This document shows positions 1 through 8,201 of a DNA stretch of 64,000 nucleotides, one piece after another (the stretch's first letter is position 1; every line of letters starts with the position of its first letter). A program made the translations under genes and the position numbers. The DNA is from JAJPHW01 sp963799065 (GTDB lineage: Bacteria; Acidobacteriota; Terriglobia; Terriglobales; Acidobacteriaceae). Location of the stretch: NCBI GenBank assembly GCA_963799065.1, contig CAWCVJ010000003.1, forward strand, positions 620,001 to 684,000, in the 5' to 3' direction. Below the pieces are notes generated by a model, which saw only the letters and a program-made list of their open reading frames with translations, was not told the origin of the DNA and did no database searches.

Positions 1-52
1 TAGGGCCCGATTCGCGCAAACTCCGTATGTTGTTTAGAATTGTGGTTTGCCC

Positions 53-1219
53 ATGAACGTTCCTGCAATCCAGACGGCGCTGCGCGAACGCAACATCGAT
101 GCGTGGCTTTTCTATGACCATCATCATCGGGATCCCATCGCTTATCGGCTGCTGGGATTGCCTGCGAGTTTGATGGTGACGCGGCGCTGGTTCTATCTGA
201 TTCCGGCGGAGGGCGAACCGGTGAAGCTAGTACACAAGATCGAAGCCGGACATCTGGATTCGCTGCCGGGGAAGAAATTGCAGTATGCGAGTTGGCAGGA
301 GTTGTTCCAGCAGGTGAAGGTGATGCTGGCGCCATATCGCGACGTGGCGATGCAGTATTCGCCGAACAATCTGGTGTTCACGCTGTCGCTGGTGGATGCA
401 GGCACTGTGGAGTTGATTCGCGGGCTGGGCAAGAATGTGGTGAGTTCGTGCGATCTGGTGGCGCAGTTCGAGGCGACGTGGAGCGAAGAACAGATTCAGA
501 GTCACTTTGCGGCGCGGGATTCGATCGATGCGATTACGGAGGCGGCGTTCAAAGAAATTGGCGCGAGGGCACGGAACGGCGCCACGACGGAATACAAAAT
601 GCAGCAGTGGTTTCTAGAGGCATTCCGGCGCGAGAATTTGGTGACCGAGGACGGGCCCGTGGTAGCGGTGAATGCGAACAGCGGCAATCCACATTATGAG
701 CCGCATGGGGAAGGTTCGTTGCCGATTCGTGAGGGCGATTTTGTTTTGCTCGATGTTTGGGCGAAGAAGAATACGCCGTACGCGGTGTATTACGACATCA
801 CTTGGACTGGATTTGTGGGCAAGGCGCCGTCACCGAAGATGATGCAGGTGTTCGCCACGGTGCGCGACGCGCGGGATGCCGGCGTCAAGGCTGTGGTCGA
901 TGGAATCGGCTCTGGGCAGAGCTTGGCGGGTTGGCAAGTGGATAAGGCGGCGCGGGATTCCATCAAGCAAGCGGGCTTCGGCGATTACTTTATTCATCGC
1001 ACAGGCCATGCGATTGGAACCGATGTTCATGCCAACGGCGCCAACATGGACGATCTGGAGATTCACGACGAGAGGCAGATTTTGCAGAACTCGTGTTTCT
1101 CGATCGAGCCGGGAATTTATCTGCCCGAGTTTGGCGTACGCAGCGAGGTCAATGTGCTCGTGAGGAATGGGCAGGCGGAAGTGACAGGAAAAGTTCAACG
1201 GGAACTGGTGATTATTTAA
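53..1219 (+). CDS. M24 family metallopeptidase (Xaa-Pro peptidase type)
   Basis: A 388-residue cytoplasmic protein with no signal peptide. The N-terminal half has the creatinase-like fold expected before the catalytic pita-bread domain. The catalytic half shows the M24 metal ligands: LLDVW followed by YYDITW (two Asp), HRTGHAIG (His), SIEPGIY (Glu) and RSEVNVLV (Glu). By family knowledge it removes N-terminal residues before proline or cleaves X-Pro dipeptides using two metal ions. I chose the ATG at 53 over an in-frame TTG at 47. Its stop overlaps the next start (TAATG), so it heads a three-gene transcript with two small membrane proteins. The exact substrate cannot be read from sequence. 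Confidence 0.88.
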   Translation: MNVPAIQTALRERNIDAWLFYDHHHRDPIAYRLLGLPASLMVTRRWFYLIPAEGEPVKLVHKIEAGHLDSLPGKKLQYASWQELFQQVKVMLAPYRDVAMQYSPNNLVFTLSLVDAGTVELIRGLGKNVVSSCDLVAQFEATWSEEQIQSHFAARDSIDAITEAAFKEIGARARNGATTEYKMQQWFLEAFRRENLVTEDGPVVAVNANSGNPHYEPHGEGSLPIREGDFVLLDVWAKKNTPYAVYYDITWTGFVGKAPSPKMMQVFATVRDARDAGVKAVVDGIGSGQSLAGWQVDKAARDSIKQAGFGDYFIHRTGHAIGTDVHANGANMDDLEIHDERQILQNSCFSIEPGIYLPEFGVRSEVNVLVRNGQAEVTGKVQRELVII

Positions 1220-1644
1220 TGGCCACGACATCGAAGTCGGGCGACAAGAAAAATGTAGCGGCGGCACCGCCTCCGATGACGACGATGTCAGTGCTGGCAC
1301 CAGCGGTGGGATGGCTGATTCCGGGCGCGGGGCACCTCATGCAGAGGAAGTGGGTGCGCGGGATTTTGTTAATGGTTTCGATCGTGACGATGTTCCTGCT
1401 TGGCCTGGGTATGCAGGGCCACATCTATAAGCCGAACGGCGGCGACATTCTTGACATTCTCGGTTTTGTCGGGGACTTGGGTGCCGGCGGGCTTTATGTC
1501 TTCGCGCGGGCGCAAGATTGGGGCATTGGAATGATCTCTCATGCGACGGCGGATTACGGGACGAAGTTTCTCATTGTAGCGGGACTGCTCAACTTCCTTA
1601 GCGTGGCCGACGCTTATCACATTGCGATCGGAAAGAAGCCGTAA
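1219..1644 (+). CDS. Small integral membrane protein, unknown function
   Basis: A 141-residue protein whose ATG overlaps the stop of the upstream M24 peptidase gene (TAATG), showing translational coupling. After a hydrophilic, Pro/Ala-rich N-terminus it has a segment around GWLIPGAGHLMQRKWVRG, then a hydrophobic helix and two more hydrophobic stretches, so two to three membrane spans are likely. The PGAGH(L/F)..RKW.RG pattern resembles small membrane proteins of unknown function common in Acidobacteriota; I do not assign a domain with certainty. The reading frame is open well upstream of 1219, but that extension lies inside the peptidase gene and is rejected. Confidence 0.75.
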   Translation: MATTSKSGDKKNVAAAPPPMTTMSVLAPAVGWLIPGAGHLMQRKWVRGILLMVSIVTMFLLGLGMQGHIYKPNGGDILDILGFVGDLGAGGLYVFARAQDWGIGMISHATADYGTKFLIVAGLLNFLSVADAYHIAIGKKP

Positions 1645-1832
1645 TGCCTTTCACGCTGACCCTTTCACACTTTAGTGCGGCCATTGTGTTCGCGCTGTTT
1701 GCTTCGATCGTATTCGCCATCACACAGCGCAGCGAGATGCGAGACCAAGTGCGCTATGGACTCTATTGTTTCGCCATGTTTGTAGGCGGAGTGTTTGTGG
1801 CGGGATGGGCGATGTGGTTTTTGCGGCGCTAG
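1644..1832 (+). CDS. Small membrane protein, unknown
   Basis: A 62-residue protein starting at an ATG that overlaps the stop of the previous gene (TAATG again). It has two predicted membrane helices (about residues 8-28 and 40-58) joined by a short polar loop with RSEMRDQ, and ends in an RR tail. The close coupling to the two upstream genes makes a real small gene likely. No family is recognised. It is the last gene of the transcript; a hairpin-rich repeat follows 25 bases later. Confidence 0.6.
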   Translation: MPFTLTLSHFSAAIVFALFASIVFAITQRSEMRDQVRYGLYCFAMFVGGVFVAGWAMWFLRR

Positions 1833-1839
1833 GACACGG

Positions 1840-1905
1840 GGGGCTAAAGCCCGGTTCTTCTTGCGTGATTTTCGTGGGCCTGAAGGCCCACGCTTCCACG
1901 GTTGC
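1840..1905. repeat. Short intergenic repeat with inner hairpin
   Basis: Intergenic segment with GGGGCTAAAGCCCGG and then CGTGGGCCTGAAGGCCCACG, a perfect hairpin with 8-bp arms. The wording (gggctaaagccc, gggcctgaaggccc) is of a type common between genes in Acidobacteriota. A partial related copy (GGGCACGGCTTCAGCCCC) lies near 27525. It follows the last gene of the M24 transcript and may also act as a transcription end. Confidence 0.55.
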
Positions 1906-2000
1906 GTGGGCGTTCCCTTCGATTCATCGAGCAACCCCAAACCTTACTCTCAACGCTACAGCTCAACCCAAACCTCAGCGCCAGACCAAACCACGAACCT

Positions 2001-2035
2001 CAACACAGAGGCCGTGGAGGTTCGCGGAGGACGTG
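2001..2035 (+). repeat. Copy of the CACAGAGG-type interspersed repeat
   Basis: Contains AACACAGAGGCCGTGGAGG, a diverged copy of the repeat family seen best at 8798, 59918 and 60662. It lies just downstream of the GNAT gene stop on the other strand. Confidence 0.5.
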
Positions 2036-2047
2036 CTACAGAGGTCT

Positions 2048-2992
2048 TTAATCTTCCCAGACGAAGGCGTCGAAGATGCGTTTTGTTTCGAAGCCCAGTC
2101 TTTCATAGAGTTCGACGGCTCGGTTGTTGGCTTCGGTGACGGTTAGCGAGAGCGCGACGAACTTTCTGCGCTGGAGGCTGGCGGTGGTGGCGGCGATGAG
2201 TTGCTGTCCGATGCCGAGCGAACGGTACTCGGGCAGAACGCAGACTTGAGTCACGTGGCCGACGTCGTAGCGGACGCGTGAGCAGAGGATTACTCCGGCG
2301 AGGCTGCGGGTCTTTTTATGTTTCGCCACGAATGAGGACTCGGCGTCGAAAATCCCGCAGCCGGGGAAGCGAACGATGTTGTTGAGGAAGCGAATCGATC
2401 CGCTCAAGCTGCGATATTGGTCGTTGATCTGGGAGTCGACGTGTCCGCGATAGGCGTTGGTGATGAGAGCGGCGACGGCGTCGTAATCGTGCTCCGACCA
2501 GGGACGAATTTCGATTTCTTCACTCGGCGGAAATAAGGCAGCGGGGCGGGTGCCTTCCAGCGGACGCATCATGAACAGCCGGTGATGACAGCTGAAGCCT
2601 TGTGCGGCGAAGGGTTCGGCGACCGCTCCGGTTTCATGGACCAGCAATTGCGCTTCGATGCGATGAATGCCGGGCGACTGTTGTAGGGTCTCGATGACGT
2701 GGCGAAGCAGTTGGCGTTCGACGTCGTTGGCGTTGTGCTTCTCGCCGTTGCTGACGTAGAGATCGCCGATCACTCCCTTACTGCCTTCGTAGACGAAAAA
2801 AGTGTAGCCAAAGATGCGACCGCGATCGATGGCGGCATAGCCGGGAAGAATTTTAGTGTCGACATAACGCAGAATCATGTCGGCGGAGCCGTGGTAATCC
2901 CAGCTGAGGAGTTGCGACCAGGTGCGGGTTTCGTCGTCCAGTAGAGGGCGCAAGTCGTCCGACGAAAAGTGCCTGAGATCGAGAATTTCCAC
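2048..2992 (-). CDS. GNAT family N-acetyltransferase
   Basis: About 314 residues from a GTG at 2992. The C-terminal GNAT domain is clear: VTQVCVLPEYRSLGIGQQLI gives the acetyl-CoA-binding signature (R-x-x-G-x-G/A type), followed by LSLTVTEANNRAVELYERLGF, the usual end of the fold. The N-terminal half may be a second, degenerate GNAT-like domain (YGEL-type IEAQLLVHETG). It transfers an acetyl group from acetyl-CoA to an unknown acceptor. The open frame reaches 3142, but that upstream part runs through an interspersed repeat; the GTG at 2992 has AGGAG six bases upstream and fits the start of the fold. Confidence 0.72.
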   Translation of the reverse strand: MEILDLRHFSSDDLRPLLDDETRTWSQLLSWDYHGSADMILRYVDTKILPGYAAIDRGRIFGYTFFVYEGSKGVIGDLYVSNGEKHNANDVERQLLRHVIETLQQSPGIHRIEAQLLVHETGAVAEPFAAQGFSCHHRLFMMRPLEGTRPAALFPPSEEIEIRPWSEHDYDAVAALITNAYRGHVDSQINDQYRSLSGSIRFLNNIVRFPGCGIFDAESSFVAKHKKTRSLAGVILCSRVRYDVGHVTQVCVLPEYRSLGIGQQLIAATTASLQRRKFVALSLTVTEANNRAVELYERLGFETKRIFDAFVWED

Positions 2993-3141
2993 CCGGGGCT
3001 CCTGCGAGAATGCGGCGTCCTTCCAGGCGCGCGACGCTTGCCGCTTTTCAGAGTTTAGTGGGTGCGCGGGAGGCGAGGCAAATGGAAGAACACGCGGAGC
3101 CAACAGGGAGTGTCCGGTACTGCAGGCGTGTTTGCATTGCA

Positions 3142-3190
3142 CGCCAGATCCCTCACTCCGCCTGAAGAGGGGCTGCGTTCGGGATGACTT
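3142..3190 (+). repeat. 49-bp interspersed repeat, copy 1
   Basis: Begins CGCCAGATCCCTCACTCCGC and ends GGGATGACTT. The same 49-bp unit recurs at 5470 and 6671 in the same orientation with only a few changes. It sits between two minus-strand genes and carries no open frame of its own. Confidence 0.8.
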
Positions 3191-3211
3191 AGGAGTTTTG
3201 TGATAGCGGGA

Positions 3212-4819
3212 CTATTTGGATGCGGCAGCGGAGACCCAGAAGTATTCCAGTTTCTGTGGGGCGAAAGCGCCAATCAGGGTGACATAGCGGCCGGGAAGGT
3301 CGGAGCTGAGTTCGGCCTGCGATCCTGATGTGGCGATGACGAGGTGTTCGCCTGTCGGGACAGGATTTTCTCCGTAGCGGCCGATCGGTTGATTGCGATA
3401 GAAGGCGAGCCCGAACTGGACTTCGCGGCGGGCGCGGAACACGGCGACTGGTGCGTCGTTCGGCGCGAAGGCAGCGATCTCTTGCGCGACTGGTCGGGCG
3501 GAGAGTTGTTGATCGAGCAAGGGCGGAGCGACGCGAAAGACGATGGCGAGGGCGAGGACGATGGGGACAAGGGTGACGATGCGGAAGAGGCGCAGCCCTG
3601 AGTTGGAGCGCAGCAGGGTTGCGAGGAGGATTGTCAGAATCAGTGTGACAGCGAGGGGAACGATGGCCGATTGTCCCCATGGGATGCGATGTTCAGTTAA
3701 CAAATATGCGGACATGAGCGCGGGCAGCATGATGCTTGCGGCGGCGATGGAGTGTAGAGCGATCAAAGTGCGCCCCGGTAAGGTTGAGTTCTTGGCCAGC
3801 GAATTCAGGTAGGTGACTACCAGAAGAGCGCCAGCGGGGAGGGCGGGGAGGATATATCCCGGCAGTTTGGATTGCGAGAGGGAAAAGAAGGCGATGGGAA
3901 TCAACGCCCATACGGCGAGGAATTGCGGCAGGGCGCTGTCGCTTGATTCGGGTCGCTTCGTCGAGCTACGGATCGATGTCCAGAGCGCGCCGAGGGCGAA
4001 GACTGTCCAGGGAAGCAGGCTTACGAGCGCGACTGGAATGTAGTACCAGAAGGGCGCGGGATGACGGTAGAGATTCGATCCGAAGCGCGCGAGGTTGTGT
4101 TCGAGGATGAAGGTGCGAAAGAATTCTGGGTTCTTGAGTTGGACCAGGATGTACCACGGAACGCAGACTGCGCAGAACAAAAGAATTCCGGGGAGCCAGA
4201 GGGTTTTCCAAATGATCGCGATCTCGTGGCGCAGCGCGGCAAACAGTACGACGATTACGAGCGCGAGAAAAGGTGCGACGGGGCCTTTTGCGAGCGTGGC
4301 CAGTGCGAGGAAGAAGTAAGACAGCGCCAGCATTGGCTTGCGTTGCTGTTCGTACCCGAGGAACCAGCAGAGCATGGCGATCGTGAACATGGCGGCGAGA
4401 GGCATGTCGGTTGACGCGGCGCGAGCGAAGCCGATTATAGCCACCGATGAGGCCACGATCAGGGCGCCATCGAGAGGAAAGCCGCCGACGAAACGCAGGC
4501 GGCGCAGAAAGATGTAAATGGCTGCGACCATGAGCGTCGCGTCGAAGGCGGATGGAATGCGGGCGGCCCAATCGCTCACGCCGAAGAGTTTGTAACAGAG
4601 TATGGCTTGCCAGTAGTAGAGAGCGGGCTTTTCCAGCCAGGGGACACCGCTGAGCGTGGGAGTGATCCAGTCGTGGCGGGCTAACATTTCGCGGGCGACT
4701 TGGGCGTAACGGGGTTCGTCGGCGCCAATGAGGCCGAAGGAGGACAGTCCGTAGAAGAACAGAAATCCGCAGAAGCCGAGGAGCAGGAAGGCGTCGCGAA
4801 GTGTGGCGCGTTTTGTCAT
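3212..4819 (-). CDS. GT39/ArnT-like membrane glycosyltransferase
   Basis: A 535-residue polytopic membrane protein with about 11-12 hydrophobic segments. The first membrane helix is followed by GLIGADEPRYAQVAREML, the acidic periplasmic-loop motif of the PMT/ArnT family (GT39), and then WLEKPALYYW, also typical. Family members move a sugar from a polyprenyl-phosphate donor onto a lipid or protein on the outer face of the inner membrane. The C-terminal soluble part (about residues 440-535) is shorter than in some homologues. It follows the SRPBCC gene on the same strand after 89 bases. The acceptor (lipid A, protein or other) is unknown. Confidence 0.85.
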   Translation of the reverse strand: MTKRATLRDAFLLLGFCGFLFFYGLSSFGLIGADEPRYAQVAREMLARHDWITPTLSGVPWLEKPALYYWQAILCYKLFGVSDWAARIPSAFDATLMVAAIYIFLRRLRFVGGFPLDGALIVASSVAIIGFARAASTDMPLAAMFTIAMLCWFLGYEQQRKPMLALSYFFLALATLAKGPVAPFLALVIVVLFAALRHEIAIIWKTLWLPGILLFCAVCVPWYILVQLKNPEFFRTFILEHNLARFGSNLYRHPAPFWYYIPVALVSLLPWTVFALGALWTSIRSSTKRPESSDSALPQFLAVWALIPIAFFSLSQSKLPGYILPALPAGALLVVTYLNSLAKNSTLPGRTLIALHSIAAASIMLPALMSAYLLTEHRIPWGQSAIVPLAVTLILTILLATLLRSNSGLRLFRIVTLVPIVLALAIVFRVAPPLLDQQLSARPVAQEIAAFAPNDAPVAVFRARREVQFGLAFYRNQPIGRYGENPVPTGEHLVIATSGSQAELSSDLPGRYVTLIGAFAPQKLEYFWVSAAASK

Positions 4820-4855
4820 GGGAGCTTAAGAAGTATGCTGTGGGCGGCACGGATT

Positions 4856-4886
4856 CCCGCTTCTCGCAAAGGACGCGAGAAACGGG
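4856..4886 (-). terminator. Possible hairpin terminator after SRPBCC gene
   Basis: TTCTCGC at 4861-4867 pairs with GCGAGAA at 4875-4881, flanked by CCCG and CGGG that extend it imperfectly. No U-tract follows on the minus strand, so intrinsic termination is uncertain. Confidence 0.3.
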
Positions 4887-4908
4887 GCACCCGCTTTCGC
4901 GGATTGCC

Positions 4909-5424
4909 TCAGGCCAGGAGCGCAGGCAGGACGCTTTGCCTTGACGTGAACATGCTGCGGAATTTTGGCTTTACGAATAATGCCTCTCCGATCGCGCCGA
5001 ACGGCCCATAGCCGACTTCGTAGTCAATCACATCCCGCACGATAGTTCCAGCGATGTTGTTGCGGATTTCTTCCGCAAATTCGTGGCGGTGATGCCAACT
5101 CTTGAACGGGCCTTTCTTTTGGATGTCGGCGAAGTGGTGGTTCCAGGCGAAGTCGACGATTTGTGCGATCCAAAGGGCGCGGATGGGCAGCGGCGGAAGT
5201 ACGCGAAACGAGGTGACGATTTCGGAGCCGATGCCGGCGATTTTTGTGCGGTTCGTTCGCGGCGGCAGCGAGGATTCGGGCGGTGGGATCAGGCGCAGTT
5301 CGTCTATCTTCGTGGCGGTGGAGGCAGGCATAATGCGGGGCAGGTTTTCGGGCTTCGCGAAGAATAGGAACACTTTATCGATCGGATAGGGAACCCACTG
5401 CTCGAACTCGAGGTGAGACGGCAT
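4909..5424 (-). CDS. SRPBCC family protein
   Basis: A 171-residue soluble protein. The N-terminus (HLEFEQWVPYPIDKVFLFFA, residues 4-23) and the pattern of PENLPRIMP, IDFAWNHHFADIQKKGPFKSWHH and a closing VDYEV-like strand are the START-like SRPBCC fold, in the branch linked to ligand binding or found fused to SDR epimerases. It has no signal peptide. Function is unknown; the fold usually forms a hydrophobic ligand pocket. It is the likely first gene of a two-gene minus-strand unit with the GT39 gene. Confidence 0.75.
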   Translation of the reverse strand: MPSHLEFEQWVPYPIDKVFLFFAKPENLPRIMPASTATKIDELRLIPPPESSLPPRTNRTKIAGIGSEIVTSFRVLPPLPIRALWIAQIVDFAWNHHFADIQKKGPFKSWHHRHEFAEEIRNNIAGTIVRDVIDYEVGYGPFGAIGEALFVKPKFRSMFTSRQSVLPALLA

Positions 5425-5469
5425 GGCTTGATTGATTCGAGCGTATCAGGAAAGAGGACATCTGGTGCG

Positions 5470-5518
5470 CGCCAGATCCCTCACTCCGCCTGAAGTGCGG
5501 CTGCGTTTGGGATGACTT
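5470..5518 (+). repeat. 49-bp interspersed repeat, copy 2
   Basis: Same unit as at 3142 and 6671, starting CGCCAGATCC and ending GGGATGACTT. It lies between the stop of the first VWFA gene and the start of the SRPBCC gene, both on the minus strand. Confidence 0.8.
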
Positions 5519-5539
5519 GCACATAGGGAAGAGATAAGT

Positions 5540-6556
5540 TTAGTCACGGGATGGTACGGCGTAGTATCCGGTGCGGGATTGGATTTTGTAGTCTTTGTCT
5601 TTGGCGTGAATCTCGACTTTTCGGAAGGTTCCGTCTTTGGCGGAGTTCGTGGGCGTGTAGCCGATGTTGTATTGGCTGCGCAGTTCGTTGGCGATCTGGT
5701 TGAAGGCGTCGCGCAGCTTGTCGATTTTGTTGCCTACTTCGATGACGCGGCCGCCGGTTTCTCCGGTGAGCTTGCGCATTTCGCTGTCGCCGGAGTAGCC
5801 GCCGAAGCCGCCGTAGAATCCGCGATCGGCGCACAGCAGAACGTAAACGATGCTGTCGGATTTCTGGGCGGCTTCGATGGCGTCTTTGATGCGCAGTTGG
5901 CTGCCTTCGTCCTCGCCGTCGGTGAGCAGGATCATGGCTTTGCGTCCGACTTGCTGGGCGAGTTCATCGTGCGCGGCGAGATAGACCGCGTCGTAGAGAA
6001 CGGTGCCGCGCGGCCCGTTGGCAGTGGGGACGGGGCCGCCACCGAGGCCGGGCAGAGTGCCTCCGCCACCGCCGGTGTTGATGCGGACGCCGTTCATGGC
6101 GTTCTTCAGGCTATGCACGGAGTTGGTGAAGTCCTGGAGCAGTTCGGCGTTCACGTCGAAGCTGAGCACGAAGGCGAGATCTTTGTCGCGGAGTATCTGG
6201 CTTAAAAAATCGCCGCCGACCTGCTTCTCCATGTCGAGAACGCGCATCTGACTGCCACTGGCGTCGATGAGAATGCCGAGGGTTAGGGGCAGGTTAGATT
6301 CAGCGGCGAAATACTTGATGGTCTGGGGCCTACCGTCTTCGAGGATGTCGAAGTCGGTCTTGGTCAGGTTGGGGATGAGCGCGCCCTTCTTGTCTTTGAC
6401 GTTGAAGAAGAGCTGCACCACGCTGACGTTGACCTTGAGAGTTTCGACGGATTGATCGTCGGCGGGCGCGGATTGCTGGGCGAAAGCGGGCAATGAGGAC
6501 GCGATGAGAAGCGCGCCGAAGGTTAAGATTCGCAGAAAGCTGGGACTTTGAGGCAT
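5540..6556 (-). CDS. Secreted VWFA-related domain protein
   Basis: A 338-residue exported protein. Residues 1-27 form a signal peptide ending AFA-QQ. A short beta-rich region (VNVSVVQLFFNVKDKKG, then DFDILEDGRPQ) precedes a von Willebrand A domain. The MIDAS motif is intact: D98-A-S100-G-S102, with LLTDGEDEGS later. This architecture is the VWFA-related type expanded in Acidobacteriota. Its partner and role are unknown; a metal-dependent protein-binding role is expected from the fold. A Gly-rich insert (about residues 195-215) sits inside the domain. The ATG at 6556 is chosen because it starts the signal peptide; the frame upstream is not coding. It is divergent from the VWFA gene at 6733. 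Confidence 0.85.
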   Translation of the reverse strand: MPQSPSFLRILTFGALLIASSLPAFAQQSAPADDQSVETLKVNVSVVQLFFNVKDKKGALIPNLTKTDFDILEDGRPQTIKYFAAESNLPLTLGILIDASGSQMRVLDMEKQVGGDFLSQILRDKDLAFVLSFDVNAELLQDFTNSVHSLKNAMNGVRINTGGGGGTLPGLGGGPVPTANGPRGTVLYDAVYLAAHDELAQQVGRKAMILLTDGEDEGSQLRIKDAIEAAQKSDSIVYVLLCADRGFYGGFGGYSGDSEMRKLTGETGGRVIEVGNKIDKLRDAFNQIANELRSQYNIGYTPTNSAKDGTFRKVEIHAKDKDYKIQSRTGYYAVPSRD

Positions 6557-6670
6557 GAAAAGTGTTCTCTCTAAGTTTTTTGTTAGTCTATTGTTACACG
6601 GCTTAGATGCACAAAACTGGCTCGTCACGCGGGGTAAAATCTCCGTCACCTGAAACGTTGGATTGCTACG

Positions 6671-6719
6671 CGCGAGATCCCTCCCTCCGCCTGAAAAGCG
6701 GCTGCGGTCGGGATGACTT
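6671..6719 (+). repeat. 49-bp interspersed repeat, copy 3
   Basis: Third copy of the 49-bp unit (CGCGAGATCCCTCCCTCCGC...GGGATGACTT), placed between two divergent VWFA genes and ending 14 bases before the ATG at 6733, directly next to its ribosome binding site. Confidence 0.8.
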
Positions 6720-6732
6720 TCGGAGGAAGTGG

Positions 6733-8052
6733 ATGGCGAATTTGCTAAGTCGGGTGACGCTGCTGGTTGTAGTCTTGGCTAGCCTGACGGCTGGAGCGGC
6801 GGCGCAGCAGTCTCCGAATAACATTCCGGACGCGCCGTCGTCGGCGCAGCCGCCCAAGTTTCCAACGAATATACCGCCGTCGACGGGCGGTACTCCGAGT
6901 GAGGCGGAAGGTCAGAATTTGCCTCCGAATCAAGCGCCGCCGGGGGAGTCATCTTCGAGCGATATGAATCCGGGCGGTCCGCCTCCGATGAAGGTCGACA
7001 CTGTGCCGGAGGGTGGAGCGACCCCGGATGCCGCCCCTGCGAACGAGCAGCTTTATAAGTTAACGGTGAACGTCAACCAGATCGTGATTCCGCTGATGGT
7101 GAAGGACGAGAATGGGCGGCTGGTGTCGGGTTTGCTGCCCAAAGATGTCTCAGTCTTCGAAGATGGCAAGAAGCAGGAATTGAATTACTTCACGAGCGAT
7201 CCCTTTGCGCTTTCCGCAGCGGTAGTGCTCGACCTGGGCATGCCGGATGTCGCGGTGCAGAAAGTGAACAAGACGTTTTCGGCGCTGGAAGGCGCGTTTG
7301 CCAATTTCGACGAAGTCGAGATTTATACCTACAGCAACACGGTGGGACGGGCCAGCGATTTTCGCGGAGCCGGACGGCAGCTGGCGCAGGTGCTGAACGA
7401 TCTCAGCACGGCAACCGGGAGCAATAATGGCCCTCCGGTGACGGGCGGTCCGCTCGGCCCGGAAGGGCCGACGATTAACGGCGTGCCAGTCGATCCGCAG
7501 ACGCCGGGGGTGATCACTCCCACCAAGCAGGCGCATGTGTTGAATGACGCGATTTTGGCGGCGGCGCTGGACTTGAGCAAGCGAGATCGCAGCCGGCGCA
7601 AGGTGATTTTTGTGATCAGCGATGGGCGCGAGTATCGCAGTAACGCGAATTACAAGGATGTGCTGAAGGTGCTCCTCTCGGCGAATATTCTGGTTTATGG
7701 CATCGGCGTCGAGGGTGCGGCGATTCCGCTTTATGACAAGGTGGAGAAGATTCATCTGCCCAAGTTCGGTTACTCCGACATTTTGCCGAAGTATGCGAAT
7801 GCGACTGGCGGCGAGGTCTTCAATGAGTTTACGAGGCGGGACATGGAGGATATTTATTCGCGTGTGATTGGGGATGCACGCAACCAATACACCCTCGGCT
7901 ATGCCAGCCGGGCCACGCCCAGCAGCGCTTACCGTGAAATCGAAGTGCGCGTCGCGAATCATGGGCCGAGCTGTAAGACGGCGTATCGGCCTTGCATCGA
8001 CGTGAGCGCGAAGGCGGGATATTATCCGCTGCCGCCGGCGCCGAGCCGCTAA
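6733..8052 (+). CDS. Secreted VWFA-related domain protein with altered MIDAS
   Basis: A 439-residue exported protein: signal peptide to about residue 25 (GAAA-QQ), a Pro/Gly/Ser-rich linker to about residue 105, then the same beta region (VNQIVIPLMVKDENGRLVSG, VFEDGKKQELNYF) and VWA domain as its divergent neighbour at 5540. Here the first MIDAS motif reads D167-L-G169-M-P171 instead of D-x-S-x-S, so the metal site is probably lost, although FVISDGREYRSN is kept. It ends with GYYPLPPAP. The ATG at 6733 has GGAGG seven bases upstream. The two genes look like an old duplication whose members have diverged. Confidence 0.83.
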   Translation: MANLLSRVTLLVVVLASLTAGAAAQQSPNNIPDAPSSAQPPKFPTNIPPSTGGTPSEAEGQNLPPNQAPPGESSSSDMNPGGPPPMKVDTVPEGGATPDAAPANEQLYKLTVNVNQIVIPLMVKDENGRLVSGLLPKDVSVFEDGKKQELNYFTSDPFALSAAVVLDLGMPDVAVQKVNKTFSALEGAFANFDEVEIYTYSNTVGRASDFRGAGRQLAQVLNDLSTATGSNNGPPVTGGPLGPEGPTINGVPVDPQTPGVITPTKQAHVLNDAILAAALDLSKRDRSRRKVIFVISDGREYRSNANYKDVLKVLLSANILVYGIGVEGAAIPLYDKVEKIHLPKFGYSDILPKYANATGGEVFNEFTRRDMEDIYSRVIGDARNQYTLGYASRATPSSAYREIEVRVANHGPSCKTAYRPCIDVSAKAGYYPLPPAPSR

Positions 8053-8074
8053 GTGGTTTTGAATTCATCACCTA

Positions 8075-8118
8075 GTAACCCCGGTAACCTGTGGGTAACC
8101 CATCGCCTGTGGTATAAA
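8075..8118 (+). promoter_or_regulatory. Promoter region of mglA with GTAACC iterons
   Basis: GTAACC occurs three times at 8075, 8084 and 8095, the last two as GGTAACC exactly 11 bp apart, about one DNA turn. TGTGGTATAAAA at 8108-8119 resembles an extended -10. No good -35 is visible, which fits an activator bound at the iterons. This is a pattern reading only. Confidence 0.35.
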
Positions 8119-8201
8119 ACCATGAGTACGAGAGCCACAATTTTTCGTCGGCGCGCTTGCATGAAAGCGAAGCGCTGTCGTGCGCCCTTTGAGGAAAGCC
8201 G

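Noticed and set aside
2992..3142. Upstream extension of the GNAT gene to 3142
   Set aside because: Runs toward an interspersed repeat, no ribosome binding site; GTG at 2992 fits better.
3142..6719. 49-bp repeat considered as a CRISPR array
   Set aside because: Copies are 2.3 and 1.2 kb apart with genes between; no regular spacers, no cas genes.
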